Assembly: GCF_900112425.1 (NCBI RefSeq)
Contig: NZ_FOLP01000020.1
Coordinates: forward strand, 50,605 to 114,604
Direction: 5' to 3'
Source: Variovorax sp. OK212
GTDB lineage: Bacteria; Pseudomonadota; Gammaproteobacteria; Burkholderiales; Burkholderiaceae_C
DNA: 64,000 bases
Part shown: positions 18,803 to 27,877 of the stretch, in pieces
How the letters are laid out: every line of letters begins with the position of its first letter
Position numbering within the stretch: position 1 is the first letter of the stretch
Position numbers and translations under genes: made by a program
Notes under the pieces: model-generated
The model's database searches: none
Told to the model about the DNA's origin: nothing
What the model saw: the letters and a program-made list of their open reading frames with translations, nothing else

Positions 18803-19791
18803 GGGTGAGGCTCCTTCTGCCGTTGCGGTTCGCGCGCGCGGGCACGCGCAAGGGTGTCGTCGAAATCCGCGGGCGGCGCGTGCCGCGTCAGGCGATGCCC
18901 CGCGCGCGACACCTGGCCCGGCAGGTCGTGCCGCACCAGCGACTGCAGCTCGGCCGCCGCGGCGATCAGGCCGTCCAGGTCCATGCCGGTGTCGTAGCCC
19001 ATGCACTGCAGCATGTGCACCACGTCTTCGGTCGCCACGTTGCCGGTGGCGCCGGGTGCGTAGGGGCAACCGCCGATGCCGCCGAGCGACATGTCGAGCC
19101 GCCGGATGCCGGCCTCGACGGCGGCCACCGTGTTGACGAGGCCCATGCCGCGCGTGTTGTGGAAGTGCGCCGTCCAGTCCATCGACGGGCGCGCGGCGAT
19201 CGCGCCCTCACAGATGGCTTGCACCTGCGTCGGGTGCGCCATGCCCGTGGTGTCGCACAGCGTCACACCCTGCACCTCGAGCGCCGCGAAGCGGTCGATC
19301 CAGCTGCGCACGCCGTCCCCTGCCACCTCGCCCTCCATCGGGCAGCCGAACACGCACGCCAGCGACACGTTCACCGGCACGCCCGCCTGCTTCGCCAGCG
19401 CGATCACGCCGGCCAGTTGCGCGAACGACTGCTCCCGCGTCATGCGCAGGTTGGCGAGGTTGTGCGTCTCGCTCACCGACATGACGATGTTGAACTCGTC
19501 GATGCGGCTTTCCAGCGCGCGCTGCGCGCCGCGCAGGTTCGGCACCAGCGCGGTGTAGACCACGCCGGGGCGGCGCGCGATGCGGTGCATCACTTCTTCG
19601 CCGTCGCGCAGCGCGGGAATGGCCTTGGCCGACGTGAACGAGGTCACTTCGATCTTCGCGTAGCCCAGCGTGCCGAGCCGGTCGACCAGCGCGACCTTGT
19701 CGTCGGTCGGGATGAAGCGGCTTTCCATCTGGAAGCCGTCGCGCGTGGCGACCTCGTTGATGTACAGCCGCGTGCCGTGGCCGGTCTTCAT
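18799..19791 (-). CDS. Hydroxymethylglutaryl-CoA lyase-like enzyme
   Basis: This is a TIM-barrel lyase of the DRE-TIM/HMGL family, 330 residues. Visible motifs are NEVATRDGFQ near residue 10, EVTSFTSAKAIPAL near residue 48, LACVFGCPMEGEV near residue 145, LCDTTGMAHP near residue 178 and the metal-site motif AHFHNTRGMG near residue 205. The active-site Cys loop GGIGGCPYAPGATGN follows near residue 237. It would cleave a 3-hydroxy-3-methyl-acyl-CoA (HMG-CoA or citramalyl-CoA type). Coupling to a CaiB CoA transferase (4-base overlap) suggests activation then cleavage of one dicarboxylic acid. Confidence 0.9.
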   Translation of the reverse strand: MKTGHGTRLYINEVATRDGFQMESRFIPTDDKVALVDRLGTLGYAKIEVTSFTSAKAIPALRDGEEVMHRIARRPGVVYTALVPNLRGAQRALESRIDEFNIVMSVSETHNLANLRMTREQSFAQLAGVIALAKQAGVPVNVSLACVFGCPMEGEVAGDGVRSWIDRFAALEVQGVTLCDTTGMAHPTQVQAICEGAIAARPSMDWTAHFHNTRGMGLVNTVAAVEAGIRRLDMSLGGIGGCPYAPGATGNVATEDVVHMLQCMGYDTGMDLDGLIAAAAELQSLVRHDLPGQVSRAGHRLTRHAPPADFDDTLARARAREPQRQKEPHP

Positions 19792-20960
19792 GCGGCCTCC
19801 CGCTCATCGCGCCGCGCGGGCCATCCGCCGGCCTGCAGGTCGCCGCTGTGTTCGCCCAGCCGCGGCGCGGGGTGCGCGATGCGGCCCGGCGTGGCGCTGA
19901 GCTTGGGCACCACGCCGGGCACCTTCAGCGTGGTGCCGTCCGACGCCGGGGCCTCGACGATCATTTCGCGCGCCAGGTACTGCGGGTCGCTCGCGATGTC
20001 GGCCACGGTGTAGATGCGCCCGACCGGCACGCCGGCCGCGTCGAGCACGGCCAGCACCTCGTCGCGGCTGCGCGGCAGCGTCCACGCCTCGATGGCCGCA
20101 TCGATCTCTGCCACGCGCAGCACGCGGCCGTCGTTGTGCTTCAGTTGCTCGTCGCACCCGAGGTCTTCGCGCCCGATGGCCCGCATCAGCCGCCGGAAGA
20201 TGCTGTCGCCGTTGCCGGCCACCAGCACGTAGTGGCCGTCGCTGCACCGGTAGGCGTTGGTCGGCGCGATGCCGGGCAAGGCGCTGCCGGCCCGCTCGCG
20301 CACCGCGCCGAAGGCGTCGTACTCGGGCAGCAGGCTTTCCATCACGTTGAACACCGACTCGTACAGCGCCACGTCGATGAACTGCCCTTCGCCGCCATGC
20401 GCCGTGCGGTGGTGCAGCGCGGTCAGCACGCCGATCACGCCGTGCAGCGCCGCCAGCGTGTCGCCCAGCGACACCCCCACGCGCACCGGCACCCGACCCG
20501 GCTCGCCGCTCAGGTAGCGCAGCCCGCCCATCGATTCGCCGAGCACGCCGAAGCCGGGCTTGTCGCGGTAGGGGCCGGTCTGGCCGTAGCCCGAGATGCG
20601 CAGCATGATGAGGCGCGGGTTCAGCGCGTGCAGCTGTTCCCAGCCCAGGCCCCAGCCTTCGAGCGTGCCGGGCTTGAAGTTCTCGATGAGCACGTCGGCC
20701 TCGAGCGCCAGGGCGCGCACGGCCTCCTGGCCTTCTGCGCTGCGCAGGTCGAGGCACACCGAGCGCTTGTTGCGCGACTGCACTTCCCACCACACCGACG
20801 TGCCGTCGCGCAGCAGCCGCCACTTGCGCAGCGGATCGCCGACGCCGGCCGGCTCGATCTTGATGACGTCGGCGCCGAACTCCGCGAGCGTCTTGCCGGC
20901 AAAGGGCCCGGCAATGAGCTGGCCGAGCTCCAGCACCTTCAGGCCTTCGAGTGCATTCAT
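19788..20960 (-). CDS. CaiB/BaiF (family III) CoA transferase
   Basis: This 390-residue family III CoA transferase opens the four-gene operon. Motifs: LEGLKVLELGQLIAGPFAGKTLAEFGADVIKIE at the start, RNKRSVCLDLRSAEGQ near residue 70, RISGYGQTGPYRDKPGFGVLGESMGG near residue 130 and GEGQFIDVALYESVF near residue 190. The conserved Asp that forms the acyl anhydride in the family is expected near residue 170. I chose MNALEG at 20960 because GGAGACA lies before it; an ATG 18 bases upstream is the alternative. The pathway is inferred to activate a branched hydroxy-dicarboxylate for the downstream lyase. Confidence 0.9.
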   Translation of the reverse strand: MNALEGLKVLELGQLIAGPFAGKTLAEFGADVIKIEPAGVGDPLRKWRLLRDGTSVWWEVQSRNKRSVCLDLRSAEGQEAVRALALEADVLIENFKPGTLEGWGLGWEQLHALNPRLIMLRISGYGQTGPYRDKPGFGVLGESMGGLRYLSGEPGRVPVRVGVSLGDTLAALHGVIGVLTALHHRTAHGGEGQFIDVALYESVFNVMESLLPEYDAFGAVRERAGSALPGIAPTNAYRCSDGHYVLVAGNGDSIFRRLMRAIGREDLGCDEQLKHNDGRVLRVAEIDAAIEAWTLPRSRDEVLAVLDAAGVPVGRIYTVADIASDPQYLAREMIVEAPASDGTTLKVPGVVPKLSATPGRIAHPAPRLGEHSGDLQAGGWPARRDEREAA

Positions 20961-20983
20961 GTCCGCGTCTGTCTCCATGTTGG

Positions 20984-20995
20984 GTTGGGCCCAAC
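20984..20995. promoter_or_regulatory. 12-bp palindrome upstream of the CoA-transferase/lyase operon
   Basis: GTTGGGCCCAAC is a perfect 12-base palindrome 24 bases upstream of the operon's start codon. It may be an operator; no dedicated regulator gene is adjacent. Confidence 0.4.
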
Positions 20996-21039
20996 TCTAG
21001 GAACAGACGGCGCGGCGCGGAATTGCTTTGACGGCAGCA

Positions 21040-21062
21040 GGCCTTCGCAGAACGCGAAGGCC
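21040..21062 (-). terminator. Hairpin at the end of the PspA-flotillin-ATPase operon
   Basis: GGCCTTCGC (21040-21048) and GCGAAGGCC (21054-21062) are perfect 9-base arms around AGAAC. It lies 45 bases beyond the stop of the CorA-like gene, the last gene of the long minus-strand operon. A direct repeat GGTTGGGTTC (21069-21078 and 21079-21088) lies in between. No long U-run is present. Confidence 0.5.
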
Positions 21063-21106
21063 CGGCACGGTTGGGTTCGGTTGGGTTCGGTGCGCTGCCC
21101 TGCGGC

Positions 21107-21877
21107 TTACTTCTTCCGGGGCAGCCCGGGCTTTGCCGCGGTCGGCAGCGGCTCCGGCGCCTTGACCCAGCCGCGCAGCAGCAAGCCCATGAAGAGCCCC
21201 GCGCCGAAGATGGCCCAGTACACCCAGCCCGGCAGGCTTTCCATGCCGCTGTGCAGGTTCATGCCGAAGGCCGCGCCGATGGCCATCAGCGGGAAGGTCA
21301 GCGCCGCGATGGTGTTGAGCTTGTGCTGCGCGCGGCTCACTTCCATGGCCGCGTGCGCCTGCTGCTCGGCCGCGTGCGCGAGCCGGTAGTCCAGCGACAT
21401 GCGCGTGTCGGCCAGCAGCAGCTCGATGCCGCGCGCGATCTCGACCGCGCGGTCGCGCATGTCGGTGATGAGCGCGTCTTCAGGCACCGCCTCGCGCGCG
21501 GCCTGCAGCGCGGTCTGCATGTTCGACGCGGCGCGCGACAGCGGAATGAGCGGCCCGAGAATCTGGAACAGCGCACCGGAGTTGTCGGCCGCCTCGTGCC
21601 GGATCTCGAAGGCGCTCAGCGCCGCACGGTAGCTTTCGAGCAGCTTCTGCAGCGCCCGCTCGCCCGGGTTGTTGCCCTTGTGCAGCCACGCCCCGTCGGG
21701 CTTGCGCAGGAACACGGCGTTTTTGCGCTCCGCACCGGTGCCGGCAGGCGGCTCGTGCAGGATCACCATGAGGTGCCCCGCTTCGTGGAGCACGCGCTGC
21801 GCGCCGTAGCTGGAGGTGCCCAGGCGCTGCTGCAGCTCGGGCGGCAGCTCCCAGTCGTAGTCGATCCGTCGGGTCAT
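21107..21877 (-). CDS. Short CorA-like membrane protein
   Basis: This is a 256-residue protein whose C-terminal third is CorA-like. A long helical stretch (about residues 105-185) leads to KLNTIAALTFPLMAIGAAF, the signature GMN near residues 203-205, then a second membrane helix WVYWAIFGAGLFMGLLLRGW and a basic tail. True CorA channels have a larger N-terminal alpha/beta domain, so this is a reduced version that may be a membrane anchor or channel. It ends the nine-gene operon and overlaps the phospholipase-D-like gene by 4 bases, so the two products probably act together. Confidence 0.75.
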   Translation of the reverse strand: MTRRIDYDWELPPELQQRLGTSSYGAQRVLHEAGHLMVILHEPPAGTGAERKNAVFLRKPDGAWLHKGNNPGERALQKLLESYRAALSAFEIRHEAADNSGALFQILGPLIPLSRAASNMQTALQAAREAVPEDALITDMRDRAVEIARGIELLLADTRMSLDYRLAHAAEQQAHAAMEVSRAQHKLNTIAALTFPLMAIGAAFGMNLHSGMESLPGWVYWAIFGAGLFMGLLLRGWVKAPEPLPTAAKPGLPRKK

Positions 21878-22611
21878 CGGGGGGCCTGCAGTTCTTTCCA
21901 CAAGGTGTCGAATTCGTCGGCGAAGCGGCGAACGAGCGAAGGGTCGTTGGTCAGCACCAGGTTCTCTTCGTTGAAATCGCAGGCGCTGCGCGTCCAGTTG
22001 TAGCTGCCGTTGAGCAGCCGCATGCCGTCGAAGATGGCGAACTTGTGGTGCATGTGCGCGTCGGTGCGGTCCACCGCGACCGGAATGCCGGCGGCGCGCA
22101 ACTGGCCGATGTCGCTGCCCAGGTCGAACTCCTTGTCGTTGTCGGAGATGCAGCGCAGCGACACGCCGCGCCGGTGCGCGGCCAGCACCTCGGCGGTGAT
22201 GCGGTCGTCCGACAGCGTGAACACGCAGAGGTCGATCGAGCGTTTGGCCGCGCGCAGCTGCTGCCGGATGGCCTGCAGGCAGGCCGTGCCGGGGCTGAAG
22301 AAGGCCTGCGAGCGCACCACCGCGTTGTCGGGCGATCGGCCGGTGTCGATGGCGCGGACCACGCCTTCGAGCCATTTCAGCAGCGACAGCTGCTCCGGGT
22401 CGGCGGTGCGCGCGCGCACCAGGTCGAAGGCCCGGTTGCGCAGCTGGCGCAGGCCGTCTTCCGGCGGCGAGGCCTCTCGCAGCGTGTGCACCAGCACACG
22501 GCGCTCGTCGTCGCTCAGGCGCGCGTCGGCCAGGGTGGCGTCGAGCTGCGCGAGCAGCTCGGGCAACGCCGGCGGCGGTTCGGTGGCGGGGGTCGAGGGC
22601 AGCGCGGACAT
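21874..22611 (-). CDS. Phospholipase-D-like (single HKD) protein
   Basis: This is a 245-residue PLD-superfamily protein with one HKD site. HMHHKFAIFDG near residue 188 gives His-x-Lys-x4-Asp, followed by NGSYNWTRSA, and the strand RSIDLCVFTLSDDRI lies near residue 130. A single HKD implies a homodimer, as in Nuc nucleases or mitoPLD. There is no signal peptide. The first 90 residues are a helical region specific to this protein. It could act on phospholipid or nucleic acid; the membrane-related neighbours favour lipid. Its start is 1 base after the stop of the giant ATPase gene. Confidence 0.85.
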   Translation of the reverse strand: MSALPSTPATEPPPALPELLAQLDATLADARLSDDERRVLVHTLREASPPEDGLRQLRNRAFDLVRARTADPEQLSLLKWLEGVVRAIDTGRSPDNAVVRSQAFFSPGTACLQAIRQQLRAAKRSIDLCVFTLSDDRITAEVLAAHRRGVSLRCISDNDKEFDLGSDIGQLRAAGIPVAVDRTDAHMHHKFAIFDGMRLLNGSYNWTRSACDFNEENLVLTNDPSLVRRFADEFDTLWKELQAPR

Positions 22612-22612
22612 G

Positions 22613-25600
22613 TCATTGGTCCTTGTCGGGCTTGGGCGTGCGCCGCGGTGCGGTGCGCGTGGCGTTCACCTCGGCGGCCAGGCGCTCCATGTCCTGGGTG
22701 ATCGAGCGGTCGAGCTCGAGCCGGCGCTCGGTGGCGGTCACCAGCGGCAGGATCAGCTCGCGGTAGGTCACGGCGATCTGCAGCATCGCGTCGGCCAGGC
22801 GCTGGCTGTCGCTCGGGCCTTCGGCGGGTGCCACCGGCCCGGGCTTCAATGCATCGACCGCGCGCGCCACGTCGAGCATGCTGCTCGCAATGCGCTGGCT
22901 GCCGTCCACATCGCCGCCGCCCAGCTTGCGCTGGCGCACGAACTCGTCGCAGATCTCCTTCCAGCGCGCGGCTTCCTCGGGCGTCGGGCTGCCCAGCAGC
23001 TGGGCCAGGCGCAGCAGGTTTTCCTCGGCGCCGGTGGTCAGCGTCTGGGCCTCGCCGCGGTAGTGGTCGCGCAGCAGCGCGTCGAGCTCGTCGTCGCGCA
23101 TCAGCGCGGTGATCTTGCCCGCCAGCTTGGTCATGTTGCGGTAGCTGCCCTGCAGCTTGAACGGCGGCGCGACGCGGTAGGTCTCCTGCTGCGCGGCCGA
23201 CTCGATGTACGCGAGGTTCACCTTCAGCAGCAGGTCGCGCGCCCGGAACAGGCGCAGCAGCAGCGCCTTGATCTCCTCGAGCTCGACTGCGCTGTAGGCG
23301 TGCGACAGCGCGCTGCTCGGCACCTCGTGGCCCTGCGCCATCTGCACCAGCAGCTGCACGTCCTTCGGGTCGCGCGAAGCCAATGGCATCAGCGTGGGGT
23401 TGGAGGTCAGGCTGTTCTCGATGTACGACAGCGCGAAGGCCGCCTCGCGGCCCGAGAGCACGTCGCCCAGGTTGTAGATGTCGGCCCGGTTGGCCAGCAT
23501 GTCCGGGATCTTGAACACGTCGCCCGACTCGGTGTACGGGTTGCCCGCCATCACGATCGCGAAGCGCTTGCCGCGCATGTCGTAGCTGCGCGGCTCGCCG
23601 TTCCACACGCCCTCGATGCGGCGCGTGCCGTCGGCCAGCGCAATGAACTTCTGCAGGAACTCCGGGCTCGTGTGCTGGATGTCGTCCAGGTACAGCATCA
23701 CGTTGCTGCCCATCGCCAGGCCCAGGTTGAGCTTCTCGAGTTCCTGGCGTGCCGCGCTGTTGGGCGCGTTGGCCGGGTCGATGGCCGTCACGCCGTGGCC
23801 CAGCGCGGGGCAGTTGATGCGCACGAAGATCAGGCCCAGGCGGTCGGCCACGTACTCCATGAGCGTGGTCTTGCCGTAGCCCGGCGGGGAGATCAGCAGC
23901 AGCAGGCCCATGCGGTCGGTGCGGCTGCCTTCGCCGGAAGAACCGATCTGCTTGGCGAGGTTGTCGCCGATGATGGGCAGGTAGAGCTCGTCGATCAGCC
24001 GGTTGCGCACGAAGGTGGACAGCGGCTTGGCCTGGAACTGGCCCAGCTTCAGACGGCCCTTCTCGCGCTCCAGCAGCTCGTGGCGCAGGCGCTGCAATGC
24101 CTCGTAGCCCGGCACCGCGTGCTGCACGTGGAACAGGAAGCGGCGCCAGAAGTCGTTGAGGTTCAACGTCATGCGGCCGTCGGCCACGCGCACGTGCTCG
24201 CCGCGCAGGCCTTCCACGGCCTGGTCGAGCGCCACGTTGACGCGCGTGCGCTGCAGCGGCATCGCCAGCACGCTGGCGGCGTCGTCGATCCAGTCGGCCG
24301 ACTGCGGCGCCTGGTGAACGGCATAGGCATGCACCCAGTCGCGCGCCAGCCGCCAGCGCTCCGCCGGCGGGGCGGCGTCGAGGTCTGCCTGCCAGGCTTC
24401 GCGGCGGCCGCCGCGCTCGAGCTCGCGCAGCAGCGCGGCGGCCAGGTCTTCGCCCGCGCCGGAAACCACCCAGGTCTCGCCCGCATGCGCCGCCAGTTCG
24501 CGCACGAGGTAGGCCGCGGCCTGGTCGCACAAGGTGGCCACGCGGCCCTTGTGGGCCTCGCGCGCTTCGTCGTCGGCCGACTCGGCGAGCGGCAACAGGT
24601 CGGGCAGCACCTCGCGCGCGAAGTGCTGCAGCGAGCGTGCGGTGTCGGCTTCGAGCTGCGCGAGCGCATCGTGCCGGCCGAACAGTTCCTGCATCTGCAG
24701 CGCCGCGCGCGCGCGCCGCAACAGCGATTCGCGGTGCGCGATCAGGTGGCCGTGCTGCCAGTAGAGAAAGGCCAGCGCGCGCTCGGTCGGCCCCCAGGCC
24801 AGCAGGCCGGCCTGGTCCTGCATGGTGACCAGCGCGCCCAGCAGGCGCAGCGCGTCGTCGTCGTGAATGCCCTTCTGGTAGCCCTCCTGGTAGCGCGCGG
24901 CGGCGAAGCGGCGCACCATTTCCAGCAGCTGTGGGTGCAGCGGGTCTTCGGCCAGCAGCGTGCGCACGTCGGCCCAGCTGCGCTCGGCCTTGCCGTCGAG
25001 CAGCGCCTCGAGCAACCGGCCGGCAAGGTATTCGGCGCGCGAGAGCTCGCGCGTTTCCGACACCAGCGACTGGTTCCAGTACACCTGCAGCGCGCGCAGC
25101 CGCTCGTCGTCCACCGGGCTCTGGTAGTCGGTGCCCGTCACCTGGTAGGCCATGCCCTCTTCGCGCGCCACCAGCGTCAGGTCGACCGGCTGGCGGTGCA
25201 CGGTGAAGGCGTGGCGGCCCAGGCGCAGCGTGTCGCCGCCCTCGCTCACCAGCTCGCGTTTGTCGCGCACCGCGCGCAGCGCCTGGTCGCGCGCGGTCTT
25301 CAGCCGCGTGTCGAGTTCGTCGGCCGGCACGGCCGCGCCCAGCGAGCGCAGGTCGGCAATCAGCGTGTGCAGCTTGCCGATCATCGGGTCGGCCGCGAAG
25401 TAGCTGTGCACCTGGGTCAGCTCGCCCAGCTGCGCAATGCGCCGCGGAATGCCGTCCAGGATACGCCCGGCCGCGTTGACCACGCCCTGCGCGCGGCGCT
25501 GGCGGGCCTCCACCAGGCTCTGGCGCCGGGCCGAGAGCGCCTCGTACACGTTCTCGCGCTTCTCGGCGATGTCGGCCAGGAAGTCTTCCTGCTCGGCGAA

Positions 25601-27865
25601 GCGGCCTTCGATTTCTTCCAGCTGGGCCAGCAGGCGCGTGAGCGCGTCGTCGCACTTCTCGGGCGTGTCGGCGAACTCCAGCGCGTTTTCCACCGCCTGG
25701 CTGAAGAGCTTGAACTGCGCGCCGAACTCCGCGCGCGCCTCCGTGGCGCCGAGCGACTTGCGCCGCGCGCGCGCATCGGCGCGCATGCGGTTGATGTCGG
25801 CGTAGATCAGCGAGATGCGGTCGAGGATCGACGTGCGGATGACCGCGTCGCCCCCCGGCAGGCTGCCGAGCTGCTCGGTCAGCAGGTCGAGCCCGGCGGC
25901 CTGCTCGTCGAGCGTGGCCAGCAGCTGGCCCAGCGCCGGCGACGTGGCCAGGTTGGGCAGGTCGAGCGCCAGCTTGTCCAGCGCCTGGCGCTGCCCGGCA
26001 AAGGCCGTGTCGGCCGCCAGGAACTGCATGGCGCGCTCGCCGATGCGCTGCTGCTCGGTCTCCAGCGCGGCGTCCATCGCGGCGATGCGCGGCAGGTCGG
26101 CGTAGCGCAGTTCCTTGAGCATCTGCAGCGCGCCGCGGCGCTCGCGCAACCGGCCCAGCGCCTTCACGAAGTCGTCGGGCGCGCGCCAGATGGTGCTGGC
26201 AATGTCGACCAGCAGCGCGTGCTGCTCGTCTTCCGCGCGCGCCAGCGCACGCGCGGTGTCGCGGCGGATGGTGTCGACCTTCTCGAACTCGGCCAGCGTG
26301 CTGCGCGCCACCTCGCTGATGCTGCGCAGCTCGGCCATGAGGCCGGCGGCCTCGGGCGCCTCGAGCCAGAAGTAGGCGTCGCTCACGCGGGTGCACTGGC
26401 GAATCAGGTCTTCGTAGGCCGCCTTGGTCGGCGCCTGTTCGCGCACCGCACGCGCAATGCCCATCAGGTCGCTCACGCCGCGCACCAGCTCGGCGTTGCC
26501 GATCTTGCCGAAGAAGCCGGTCGCGGGCGGCTGCGCGCTCACGTGCTCTTCGCTCGCGAACGGCGTCTGCCACAGCTGCATCGGGTGCACGCGCGTCGGC
26601 TCGCTGTCGTTGTCGTGGAACACCAGAATGCGGCCGTCGGCAAAGCGCGCGTAGCCGTTGGCGATGATCGGCGTGGCGAGCTTCTTGTCGATCAGGTTGT
26701 AGTTGAACAGCGCGTAGCGGCCCGGCTTCGGGTCGTAGAAGATGTAGGCCACGTCTTCGCCGTTGGGCGAGCGCAGCATGCGCTTGAAGCGCAGGTTCTC
26801 CACCATCTCGGTGGGCAGGTCGAAGCGCTTGTGCTCGCCCGACTGCAGGTAGTAGCCGCCCGGGAAGATGATGCCGTGGTCTTCCGGCAGCTGCACGCAC
26901 GAACCGCCGATGGCGTCGATGCGCTCCACCTGCTGCGTGCGGATGTTGAACACCAGGTAGCGCGTGACCTGCTCGCGGTACGGTTTCACGCGCAGCAATA
27001 TCAGCATGCCCAGCTTGGCCCACGCGATCTCGGCGTCGGTCAGCGACTGGCTGCGGTCTTCCACCGGCTCGCTGTAGATGCCCAGCCCGGTCTCGGTGTT
27101 GTTCTCGATCTTGATCGTGAGGTCGCCGCCCAGCGTCTCGACGAACACCGTGTCGAGCACGTTGATGTGCGGGTGCTTGCCGCCCACGTGGTCTTCGCGC
27201 GTGGCCACGGTCCATTCGAAGTCGTGGCTCGCGGGCAGGGCGATGTCGCGCTCGCCGCGGTTGTCGATGTAGCTGATGCGCCCGTCGCGCTCGATGGCCC
27301 AGCGGAACACGCGCACGTCGGTGACCTGCTGGCCGATCTGGAAGGACGCGAGCAGCTTGTCCTGCGTCACGCGCAGCTGCAGCAGCGTGGCCTGCTTGTA
27401 GTAGGCGTACAGCTCGCGGAAGTCGGAGGCGAAGCGCGCGTCTTCCAGGAAGCTGCCGGCCAGCGGCACCGGCTGCAGCTCGTCGCTGTCGGCGCCCTGC
27501 CCGGCTTCGCCCGGCGACACCAGCCGGTACAGGCCGAACACGTCGCCGACGGTAGTCTCCTTGCGCAGGCCGATGAACACGTTGTAGCCGAACAGCAGCA
27601 GGTCGCCGATGCGCACCAGGTCGCGCGCCACCGCGTTGTTCTCGGTGCGCGCGCGGGTGCGCAGCACCAGCGTCTGGTCGGAGCGGCCGAACTCGGCCAG
27701 CCGCTGCTCGTTGAGCGCCTGCGTCTTCTTCAGCAGGCCTTCGCCCTGGGTCTCGAGCCGCTTCTTCAGCAGGTCGTAGCTGCCACTGCCCGAGACCAGG
27801 GCTTCGGTCGGGTCGGACTGCGCCTGGGCGCCGGGCGGTGTGCCCGATTCTTGCGTTGGTTGCAT
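22613..27865 (-). CDS. Giant DUF3686/AAA+ ATPase (1750 aa)
   Basis: This is a 1750-residue cytoplasmic protein of the family often labelled DNA-repair ATPase because of coiled-coil similarity, with little experimental basis. The N-terminal half is the DUF3686-type region with beta-rich blocks (for example ITRYLVFN-like and HGIIFPGGYYLQSGEHKRF segments). Long helical coiled-coil stretches follow from about residue 500 to 1150. The C-terminal AAA+ domain has Walker A PPGYGKTT near residue 1330 and Walker B VMLYLDDIQH near residue 1392, then an arginine-bearing GNPYTESGDVFKIPD segment near 1440. It is the fifth longest-range partner in the PspA-flotillin operon; a role in remodelling PspA or flotillin assemblies is my inference. 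Confidence 0.85.
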   Translation of the reverse strand: MQPTQESGTPPGAQAQSDPTEALVSGSGSYDLLKKRLETQGEGLLKKTQALNEQRLAEFGRSDQTLVLRTRARTENNAVARDLVRIGDLLLFGYNVFIGLRKETTVGDVFGLYRLVSPGEAGQGADSDELQPVPLAGSFLEDARFASDFRELYAYYKQATLLQLRVTQDKLLASFQIGQQVTDVRVFRWAIERDGRISYIDNRGERDIALPASHDFEWTVATREDHVGGKHPHINVLDTVFVETLGGDLTIKIENNTETGLGIYSEPVEDRSQSLTDAEIAWAKLGMLILLRVKPYREQVTRYLVFNIRTQQVERIDAIGGSCVQLPEDHGIIFPGGYYLQSGEHKRFDLPTEMVENLRFKRMLRSPNGEDVAYIFYDPKPGRYALFNYNLIDKKLATPIIANGYARFADGRILVFHDNDSEPTRVHPMQLWQTPFASEEHVSAQPPATGFFGKIGNAELVRGVSDLMGIARAVREQAPTKAAYEDLIRQCTRVSDAYFWLEAPEAAGLMAELRSISEVARSTLAEFEKVDTIRRDTARALARAEDEQHALLVDIASTIWRAPDDFVKALGRLRERRGALQMLKELRYADLPRIAAMDAALETEQQRIGERAMQFLAADTAFAGQRQALDKLALDLPNLATSPALGQLLATLDEQAAGLDLLTEQLGSLPGGDAVIRTSILDRISLIYADINRMRADARARRKSLGATEARAEFGAQFKLFSQAVENALEFADTPEKCDDALTRLLAQLEEIEGRFAEQEDFLADIAEKRENVYEALSARRQSLVEARQRRAQGVVNAAGRILDGIPRRIAQLGELTQVHSYFAADPMIGKLHTLIADLRSLGAAVPADELDTRLKTARDQALRAVRDKRELVSEGGDTLRLGRHAFTVHRQPVDLTLVAREEGMAYQVTGTDYQSPVDDERLRALQVYWNQSLVSETRELSRAEYLAGRLLEALLDGKAERSWADVRTLLAEDPLHPQLLEMVRRFAAARYQEGYQKGIHDDDALRLLGALVTMQDQAGLLAWGPTERALAFLYWQHGHLIAHRESLLRRARAALQMQELFGRHDALAQLEADTARSLQHFAREVLPDLLPLAESADDEAREAHKGRVATLCDQAAAYLVRELAAHAGETWVVSGAGEDLAAALLRELERGGRREAWQADLDAAPPAERWRLARDWVHAYAVHQAPQSADWIDDAASVLAMPLQRTRVNVALDQAVEGLRGEHVRVADGRMTLNLNDFWRRFLFHVQHAVPGYEALQRLRHELLEREKGRLKLGQFQAKPLSTFVRNRLIDELYLPIIGDNLAKQIGSSGEGSRTDRMGLLLLISPPGYGKTTLMEYVADRLGLIFVRINCPALGHGVTAIDPANAPNSAARQELEKLNLGLAMGSNVMLYLDDIQHTSPEFLQKFIALADGTRRIEGVWNGEPRSYDMRGKRFAIVMAGNPYTESGDVFKIPDMLANRADIYNLGDVLSGREAAFALSYIENSLTSNPTLMPLASRDPKDVQLLVQMAQGHEVPSSALSHAYSAVELEEIKALLLRLFRARDLLLKVNLAYIESAAQQETYRVAPPFKLQGSYRNMTKLAGKITALMRDDELDALLRDHYRGEAQTLTTGAEENLLRLAQLLGSPTPEEAARWKEICDEFVRQRKLGGGDVDGSQRIASSMLDVARAVDALKPGPVAPAEGPSDSQRLADAMLQIAVTYRELILPLVTATERRLELDRSITQDMERLAAEVNATRTAPRRTPKPDKDQ

Positions 27866-27877
27866 AGGTCGGCGCGC

